DNA from: DATLYB01 sp964502525
GTDB lineage: Bacteria; Bacteroidota; Bacteroidia; Chitinophagales; CAIOSU01
DNA length: 9,998 nt
Direction of reading: 5' to 3'
Assembly: GCA_964502525.1 (NCBI GenBank)
Contig: CAZCXH010000181.1
Span: 1 to 9,998 of the forward strand
Within the stretch, counting starts at the first letter, position 1. Each line of letters starts with the position of its first letter. Positions 7,482 to 9,998 of this stretch are shown here, one piece after another. A model generated the notes under the pieces. It had not been told where the DNA came from and searched no databases. It saw only the letters and a program-made list of their open reading frames with translations. The position numbers and the translations under genes were made by a program.

Positions 7482-7518
7482 ATGGCGGTTTCGCCATGTT
7501 GAGCGCATCATTTTTTTT
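7482..7518 (+). terminator. Possible terminator after the porE-like gene
   Basis: ATGGCG (7482-7487) and CGCCAT (7492-7497) form a perfect 6-bp stem with loop GTTT, three bases after the stop codon. An eight-T run follows at 7511-7518, but 13 bases away. An outer pairing TGATG (7480-7484) with CATCA (7506-7510) would place the T-run directly after the stem. Plausible rather than certain. Confidence 0.5.
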
Positions 7519-7710
7519 CAGGCATTCTTTCAGCAAATGACATTAAGATTCTTCGCCACCCGTCAAACCTTTCTCAAAGGAGGATTGCCTGCACGCATTT
7601 GCTTCTTCCTTAAGGGGGATACAGGGAACGAAGCCCTGCGTGTCATTGGCAGCGAAGCGAAACATCTCCGGGCTTCGCAAGAAGCAGGTTTTTAAAAGAA
7701 TCATCATCCG
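7519..7710 (+). other. Structured spacer with competing hairpins before a two-gene unit
   Basis: No coding frame is supported here. CGAAGCCC (7629-7636) is the exact complement of GGGCTTCG (7670-7677), and GCGAAGC (7652-7658) is the exact complement of GCTTCGC (7672-7678). The two stems share their 3' arm and cannot form together. A short T-run (7689-7693) follows 10 bases later, and the downstream start codon is at 7711. CCTTTCTCAAAGG (7568-7580) is a smaller hairpin. This could be a leader that controls the following genes or a decayed intergenic repeat. Confidence 0.45.
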
Positions 7711-7878
7711 ATGGAGGAGGAAGACAGAAAAAAACTCAAAGATTTTGACGATGTGCTTCAACTGCTCAACGATATGATCAGGAATATTGACAACCTGATT
7801 GAAACGATGGATGCAAAGCGCCCGATGCAGGAGAAGAATCCAAAAGATAATGATGGCGACAGCAAGCAATCCGGCTAA
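7711..7878 (+). CDS. Small acidic helical protein, unknown function
   Basis: A 55-residue reading frame, beginning MEEEDRKKLKDF and ending SKQSG. Residues 5-34 form a likely amphipathic helix (DDVLQLLNDMIRNIDNLIET), followed by a charged disordered tail rich in Lys, Asp and Asn. There is no signal peptide or membrane segment. It ends 15 bases before the GT4 start on the same strand, so the two are probably co-transcribed, and translation may be coupled. No Shine-Dalgarno sequence is present. The codon pattern is ordinary and the frame is intact, which favours a real gene. It could be a small partner of the glycosyltransferase, but I recognise no family and assign no function. Confidence 0.55.
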   Translation: MEEEDRKKLKDFDDVLQLLNDMIRNIDNLIETMDAKRPMQEKNPKDNDGDSKQSG

Positions 7879-7893
7879 CCGCATTTTTCTTCT

Positions 7894-8991
7894 ATGAAAG
7901 TTTTGGTTATCAGCGACTATCGCGGGTTTCACGCGGTGAGACCGGAAGCTGAGCTTTTCATCAGGCTTGCGAAAATGGGTGTGCAGATTCACATAATGAC
8001 TTATGGTAATGGTCCTTTTGAGAAAAAGTTTGCGGAAGCGGGCATCCGGGTGATTGATTTCCATCCGGAAAAGAGGTTCAGCTGCACTGAAATTGGTACT
8101 ATCCGGAATCACGTTATCAAAGAGAAGGTGGATATTCTCCACCTCTTCAACAGCGTTGCCATCATCAACGGCATCAGGGCGGCAAGGGGACTGCCGGTGA
8201 AAGTGGTGCTCTACCGGGGACATCCCGGGCATGTTCATTGGTATGATCCTTCAGCGTACTTCAAGTATCTGCATCCGCGGGTGGATAAAATCATGTGCAA
8301 TTCCGAAGGCGTGGAAGAAAATCTTCGGAAAGCCTTGCTCTTTCGCAAGGAGAAAACGGTCACCATCAACAAAGGGCACAATGTGGACTGGTATGCCGCC
8401 ACCCCGGTTGATCTTCAAAAGGAATTGGGAATCCCGCAAAAGGCCTTTGTGCTGGTAACTGTAGCTAACTACCGAAAGGTGAAAGGAATAGCATATCTGC
8501 TGGAAGCCATGAACCGGGTTCCGCATGATTTGCCGATTCATTTGCTTCTTGTTGGCGGAGGCATGGATTGTCCGGAAAATCTTGAAATCATTGATAAGGG
8601 AACAAATAAGGATAAAGTTCATTTCCTGGGATTCCTTGAAAATCCATCCGGCATCGTTGCCGCAAGCGATGTTTTTGTGCTGGCTTCCATCAAGGCTGAG
8701 TCGGTAACAAAGGCGGTGGCGGAGGCAATGGCGCAGGGCAAGGCGCCCATCATCACTGCGCTTCCGGGCAACCGGGAACTGGTTATTCACAATGAAAGCG
8801 GGTTGCTTGTTCCCGCGAGAAATGCAAATTCGCTGTTCAAGGCGATTATGCAGCTTTATGAAAACCCTGATTTGCGGGAGCAGCTTGGAAGAAATGCGAA
8901 GGAGCGGATAAAAACCCGGTTCAGCATCGAGCAAACAGCAATGAAGGTGAAACAACTGTATGACGGTCTGGTTGGTAAAAGTAACGGGTGA
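7894..8991 (+). CDS. GT4 family glycosyltransferase
   Basis: A 365-residue retaining glycosyltransferase of family GT4 with a GT-B fold, likely acting at the cytoplasmic face in surface polysaccharide or glycoconjugate synthesis. The N-terminal Rossmann half (1-175) opens with MKVLVISDY and contains the typical DILHLFNSVAII segment. The C-terminal Glycos_transf_1 half (180-360) contains LVTVANYRKVKGIAYLLEAM, VHFLGF and VAASDVFVLAS, then the donor-binding E-x7-E motif as Glu269 and Glu277 (AESVTKAVAEAMAQGKAPI). The C-terminal helix region (LREQLGRNAKERIKTRF) is typical. Length is normal for the family. It lies 15 bases after the 55-residue gene. Its 3' end faces the convergent remnant of a T9SS cargo gene 48 bases away, with no clear terminator between. 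Sugar and acceptor cannot be predicted. Confidence 0.93.
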   Translation: MKVLVISDYRGFHAVRPEAELFIRLAKMGVQIHIMTYGNGPFEKKFAEAGIRVIDFHPEKRFSCTEIGTIRNHVIKEKVDILHLFNSVAIINGIRAARGLPVKVVLYRGHPGHVHWYDPSAYFKYLHPRVDKIMCNSEGVEENLRKALLFRKEKTVTINKGHNVDWYAATPVDLQKELGIPQKAFVLVTVANYRKVKGIAYLLEAMNRVPHDLPIHLLLVGGGMDCPENLEIIDKGTNKDKVHFLGFLENPSGIVAASDVFVLASIKAESVTKAVAEAMAQGKAPIITALPGNRELVIHNESGLLVPARNANSLFKAIMQLYENPDLREQLGRNAKERIKTRFSIEQTAMKVKQLYDGLVGKSNG

Positions 8992-9039
8992 ATCCGACAC
9001 GGGTAAACATCACTCAGCATCGGATCGCTCACAATTTTC

Positions 9040-9617
9040 CTATGCTTCACCATCTTCTTCGTTTCCACCGCCTTGCCGTCAATCAGAAGCGAATAGCTGT
9101 AGGTGCCGGTGCTGAGGCTGGGGGCAAACACCGTCATGATGCCGTAGCCTTTCTGCACTTCAACGGTTTTGAGGATTCTGCCCGTCAGGTCGAAGAACAT
9201 AATCTTGGCTGCACCTGCCTCTTCGGGAATGAAATAGCCGATGGACGTTTGTTCCGCAAACGGGTTGGGCACGTTCTGGTCGAGCGCAATTACTTGCAGC
9301 GAACTGAGTTCAATCGTCATGCGCTGATTCATCTTCATGGTTCCCTTCGCCTGTCATGCGGTATTGAACGTCATCTTTCGCTTCGAGGGCGGTGAGCCTT
9401 GCGTTCTGCGAGTCAATCAACGCCTGCTGTTCCTGGATGGCGGGATCAGATAGGGTATCAGTTCAATATAATTGATGCCCTTGTAGCTCATAGCGGGACT
9501 CACTATTTCGCCCTTCAATCCTTTGCCCGTGCGCTCCCATTGGGCGGGGTGAACGATATTGTGCATCAGAGCAGGCAGGGTGTTCTCCAGTTCATCGGCT
9601 ATCAGCCCTTATCCATC
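9040..9617 (-). pseudogene. Remnant of a T9SS cargo: S74 chaperone domain plus type A sorting domain
   Basis: Read on the minus strand, this is the 3' end of a surface protein. 9605-9444 encodes a peptidase S74 (endosialidase/tail-fibre chaperone) segment: GLIADELENTLPALM, then SYKGINYIELIPYLI. The frame must then shift by one missing base (near 9443) to continue as AIQEQQALIDSQNARL, a coiled tail. It must shift again between about 9350 and 9320, with one extra base, into MTIELSSLQVIALDQNVPNPFAEQ (read in two overlapping parts). That last part begins a Por secretion type A sorting domain, continuing IGYFIPEEAGAA, FFDLTGRILK, STGTYSYSLLIDGK and ending KKMVK. A TAG (9042-9040) lies one base out of frame just after KMVK, so the frame runs on into the antisense of the GT4 gene. 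At 9609-9611 a further in-frame TAA precedes the S74 segment. The N-terminal body of the gene is absent. Intact relatives are secreted to the cell surface. Confidence 0.8.
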
Positions 9618-9953
9618 AATTTATGCTGTCAACAATCTCATTGATCAAGAGGAAATAACAAATGGAATTGTTCTTTGCCGCGATGTTGATGCGGATATAA
9701 ATGTCATCTATTCGAATTGAAATTTGATTGCGTTGGAACTGCCATATTTATGATCTTTAAGGGATCAAGGGGAGTTAGTCTTCCGCCAAATAAAAACCGT
9801 GCTGGGATTTGACATCATTCGGTTTACCCTCCAAAAATGCTACTACTACTGAACTTATTAAAGATATTCGTCAAATAGTTAACTTTCTGAAACATCAAAT
9901 CAGAGGTGAAATTTTGTCGAGCGAACTTGGAATTGGATAGCTGAACTAAATTA
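9618..9953. other. A/T-rich gene-free stretch
   Basis: No gene can be supported in these ~340 bases. Two short frames look mildly protein-like. One on the plus strand ends at a TAG at 9938-9940 (contains IKDIRQIVNFLKHQIRGEIL, no clear start). One on the minus strand ends at a TGA at 9618-9616 (contains SIRIDDIYIRINIAAKNN). Both lack a start context and a recognisable family. The stretch is richer in A/T than the neighbouring genes and may be decayed foreign or mobile DNA. Confidence 0.4.
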
Positions 9954-9973
9954 CCACCGACAAATGTCGGTGG
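9954..9973. repeat. Perfect short hairpin at the right edge
   Basis: CCACCGACA (9954-9962) and TGTCGGTGG (9965-9973) are exact complements separated by AA. The element is strong for its A/T-rich surroundings. A partly similar GTCGGCAAATGC follows at 9987-9998. It could be a terminator, a REP-like palindrome or the subterminal hairpin of an IS200/IS605-type element. The window ends too soon to decide. Confidence 0.6.
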
Positions 9974-9998
9974 GTTTGTAAAACTGGTCGGCAAATGC

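Noticed and set aside
7543..8238. 231-residue minus-strand frame
   Set aside because: It overlaps the GT4 start, the 55-residue frame and the structured spacer on the other strand; composition looks like an antisense shadow.
8251..9000. 249-residue minus-strand frame
   Set aside because: It is the exact antisense of the GT4 gene, has Cys/His-rich low-complexity composition, and no domain is recognised.
8856..9035. C-terminal extension of the sorting-domain frame
   Set aside because: Beyond KMVK the sequence is antisense to the GT4 gene and unlike any sorting-domain end; it results from a displaced stop codon, not a real tail.
8988..9644. Two plus-strand frames (135 and 81 residues)
   Set aside because: Both are antisense to the S74/sorting-domain remnant, whose motifs on the minus strand are unmistakable.

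Overview
The window looks like chromosomal DNA from a member of the Bacteroidota, probably the Chitinophagia/Sphingobacteriia side. The evidence is a PorP/SprF-family protein, a PorE-like OmpA-family protein, a remnant of a type IX secretion (T9SS) cargo with a type A C-terminal sorting domain, and a near absence of Shine-Dalgarno sequences in front of the genes. The lineage is inferred from gene content only; there is no rRNA gene or phylogenetic marker to confirm it.

Layout. 230-1294 (minus) is a family-2-like glycosyltransferase. After a 310-base stretch with no gene comes a small all-helical protein of unknown function (1605-2000, plus). A hairpin built of seven-base units separates it from a convergent DoxX-family membrane protein (2207-2650, minus). 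Divergent from doxX is an M42-family aminopeptidase (2746-3849, plus). The core is a same-strand pair: a PorP/SprF-family outer-membrane protein (4095-5159) and a large TPR / beta-propeller / carboxypeptidase-regulatory-like / OmpA protein with the PorE domain order (5349-7478). A structured spacer follows, then an apparent two-gene unit of a 55-residue acidic protein (7711-7878) and a GT4 glycosyltransferase (7894-8991). On the opposite strand, at 9040-9617, lies a decayed 3' end of a T9SS cargo gene: a peptidase S74 (endosialidase/tail-fibre chaperone) domain followed by a type A sorting domain, with frame changes and a displaced stop. The last ~380 bases hold no gene I can support, but contain a perfect hairpin at the right edge.

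How the parts fit. The PorP-like and PorE-like proteins plausibly form an outer-membrane-to-peptidoglycan assembly of the kind known in T9SS and gliding machinery. The broken cargo gene nearby would once have been a substrate of such a system. The two glycosyltransferases suggest surface glycan synthesis but are not in one operon with each other. DoxX and the M42 peptidase look like general physiology genes.

The most unusual signal is in the spacers. At least three intergenic regions (2081-2137, 3888-3951, 5212-5251) consist of degenerate seven-base units arranged as inverted repeats, each with a different unit sequence, and a fourth possible trace lies at 8-28. I see no CRISPR array, tRNA, rRNA, phage or intact mobile element.
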